A stretch of DNA of 64,000 nt from Flaviflagellibacter rhizophilus (GTDB lineage Bacteria > Pseudomonadota > Alphaproteobacteria > Rhizobiales > Methylopilaceae): positions 248,001 to 312,000 of the forward strand of contig NZ_JAXAFJ010000001.1 in the NCBI RefSeq assembly GCF_033898525.1, read 5' to 3'. The position numbers and the translations under genes were made by a program. Below, in pieces: positions 62,921 through 64,000 of this stretch. Numbering within the stretch: the first letter of the stretch is position 1; the number at the start of each line of letters is the position of its first letter. The notes below the pieces were generated by a model. It saw only the letters and a list, made by a program, of their open reading frames with translations, searched no databases and was not told where the DNA came from.

Positions 62921-64000
62921 ATGTCGGTGGTGGCCCTCCTGCCCGAGACCGCACGGCGCGAGGAGGCGAACGTTCCGCCGTCCGACCGGTTCTATCCGGT
63001 GCGCCATGCCCTGGAAGGCCTTGCGGTGCCGCTCGTCGCGCTGCTTGTCGCGGCGGCGGCGTTCTGCGTGTTTCTTCTGGCGCTGGGCAGTTCGCCGCTG
63101 GAATTCCTGCACCTGTTGTGGCGGGGTGCATTCGGCTCCTGGTTCTCGCTTCAGAACACGCTGCAACGCGCCGCGCCCCTGATGCTGACAGCGCTGTGCG
63201 TGGCGCTGCCGGCGCAGCTCGGCCTCATCGTCATCGGCGGCGAAGGCGCGGTGGTTCTGGGCGGGCTGGCGGCAGCGGTGGCAGGCGCCGCCCTGTCGGG
63301 CGTGCCGCCGGTCCTCGCCATAGCAGCGATGGGGGTCGCGGGCGGGGCCGTCGGCGCGGCGTGGATCGGGCTCACCGGCTGGCTTCGCGCCTATCGCGGC
63401 ATCAATGAAACCATCGCCAGCCTGCTGCTCGCCTACGTCGCCGTGGCCCTGTTCAACCATTTCGTCGAAGGCCCGCTGCGCGACCCCGCCAGCCTGAACA
63501 AGCCCTCGACCCGTCCCATCGGAGACGCCTTCATGCTGGGCTCCCTGCCCGGCACCAGCATCCATCCCGGGCTCATCCTCGGTACCGTCGCCTGCATCGG
63601 GTTCTGGATCTTCGTCCAGCGCACCGTTCCGGGGTTCGCGTGGCGGATCACGGGCGGCAATCTTCGCGCGGCGCAATTGCAGGGCCTGCCGGCGCGCCGC
63701 CTCATCGTCATCGCCTGCGCGCTGGGCGGCGCCTGCGCCGGTCTCGCCGGGATGGCGGAGGTGGCGGCGGTGCACGGCAACGCCAACGCGTCGCTGATCG
63801 CGGGCTATGGCTACACCGGCATCCTCATCGCCTTCCTCGCCCGGCAGAACCCGCTGGCGATCATCCCCATGGCGCTGCTGCTGGGCGGCATCGCGGCCGC
63901 CGGCGGCTTGATCCAGCGCCGGCTGGGCCTGCCGGACGCCACGGTCCTCGTGCTGCAGGGCATGATCTTCGTCTCCATCCTGGCCAGCGAGACGATCTAC
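62921..64000 (+). CDS. BMP-type ABC transporter permease (C-terminus cut by window edge)
   Basis: 360 codons present from ATG 62921, in frame to the right edge. Membrane segments and the motif YRGINETIASLLLAYVAVALFN are those of the branched-chain/nucleoside-type permeases that pair with BMP proteins; GGNLRAAQLQGLPARRLIV is the cytoplasmic coupling loop. A second permease and an ATPase are expected beyond the window. Confidence 0.92.
   Translation, partial: MSVVALLPETARREEANVPPSDRFYPVRHALEGLAVPLVALLVAAAAFCVFLLALGSSPLEFLHLLWRGAFGSWFSLQNTLQRAAPLMLTALCVALPAQLGLIVIGGEGAVVLGGLAAAVAGAALSGVPPVLAIAAMGVAGGAVGAAWIGLTGWLRAYRGINETIASLLLAYVAVALFNHFVEGPLRDPASLNKPSTRPIGDAFMLGSLPGTSIHPGLILGTVACIGFWIFVQRTVPGFAWRITGGNLRAAQLQGLPARRLIVIACALGGACAGLAGMAEVAAVHGNANASLIAGYGYTGILIAFLARQNPLAIIPMALLLGGIAAAGGLIQRRLGLPDATVLVLQGMIFVSILASETIY

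Noticed and set aside
1..64000. CRISPR array or defence system
   Set aside because: No regularly spaced repeats and no cas-like or restriction-modification genes were seen; DUF2161 alone has a nuclease fold but no partner.

Overview
The window is about 64 kb of GC-rich DNA from an alphaproteobacterium, most likely of the order Hyphomicrobiales (Rhizobiales). Supporting signs are an LpiA/MprF-AcvB pair, an OlsB-type acyltransferase next to mutS and glnD (the order I recall from rhizobia), an Omp25/RopB-like porin and a DUF2161 protein. The genus cannot be fixed from sequence reading alone.

Layout. 1-30.6 kb is compact, mostly housekeeping DNA: a penicillin-binding protein activator lipoprotein (cut by the left edge), rsmI-yraN-gshB, the lysyl-phosphatidylglycerol synthase/flippase and its probable hydrolase (mprF/lpiA-acvB), comM, olsB, mutS, glnD, a PAS-GGDEF-EAL enzyme, an L,D-transpeptidase, ppk2, lepA with a coupled membrane protein, an ECF sigma/anti-sigma pair followed by a fasciclin protein, msrA overlapping convergent mepA, a GT4/amylo-alpha-1,6-glucosidase pair, topoisomerase IB and a tRNA-Ser(GGA).

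30.7-41.4 kb, just after the tRNA, is loose accessory DNA with long gaps and decayed genes: a truncated LysR regulator, a GT25 relic, an NTF2/SnoaL-like relic and two SRAP (YedK-type) relics. Among them lie intact genes: a DUF2161 nuclease-fold protein, two small secreted proteins, a CPA1 antiporter, an outer-membrane protein, a triple-PAS hybrid histidine kinase and a coupled pair of unknown membrane proteins.

41.4-64 kb is a nitrogen-compound uptake and catabolism region. On the minus strand one probable operon reads: NMT1-type binding protein, permease, ATPase, cobalt-type nitrile hydratase beta, alpha and accessory protein, LysR regulator, isochorismatase-type amidohydrolase. This is a plausible import-hydrate-hydrolyse route for a nitrile. 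Diverging from it on the plus strand is a second cluster: SDR, DUF1116 protein, FAD/NAD(P) oxidoreductase, RidA, a polar-amino-acid-type ABC transporter, DUF1989 protein, D-2-hydroxyacid dehydrogenase, amidase, SDR, ending in a severely truncated dehydrogenase. I cannot assign its substrate; it is the best candidate for an undescribed catabolic pathway. After it come an MDR oxidoreductase and a LysR gene divergent from a BMP-type importer whose permease runs off the right edge.

No CRISPR array, prophage, integrase or intact insertion sequence was recognised.
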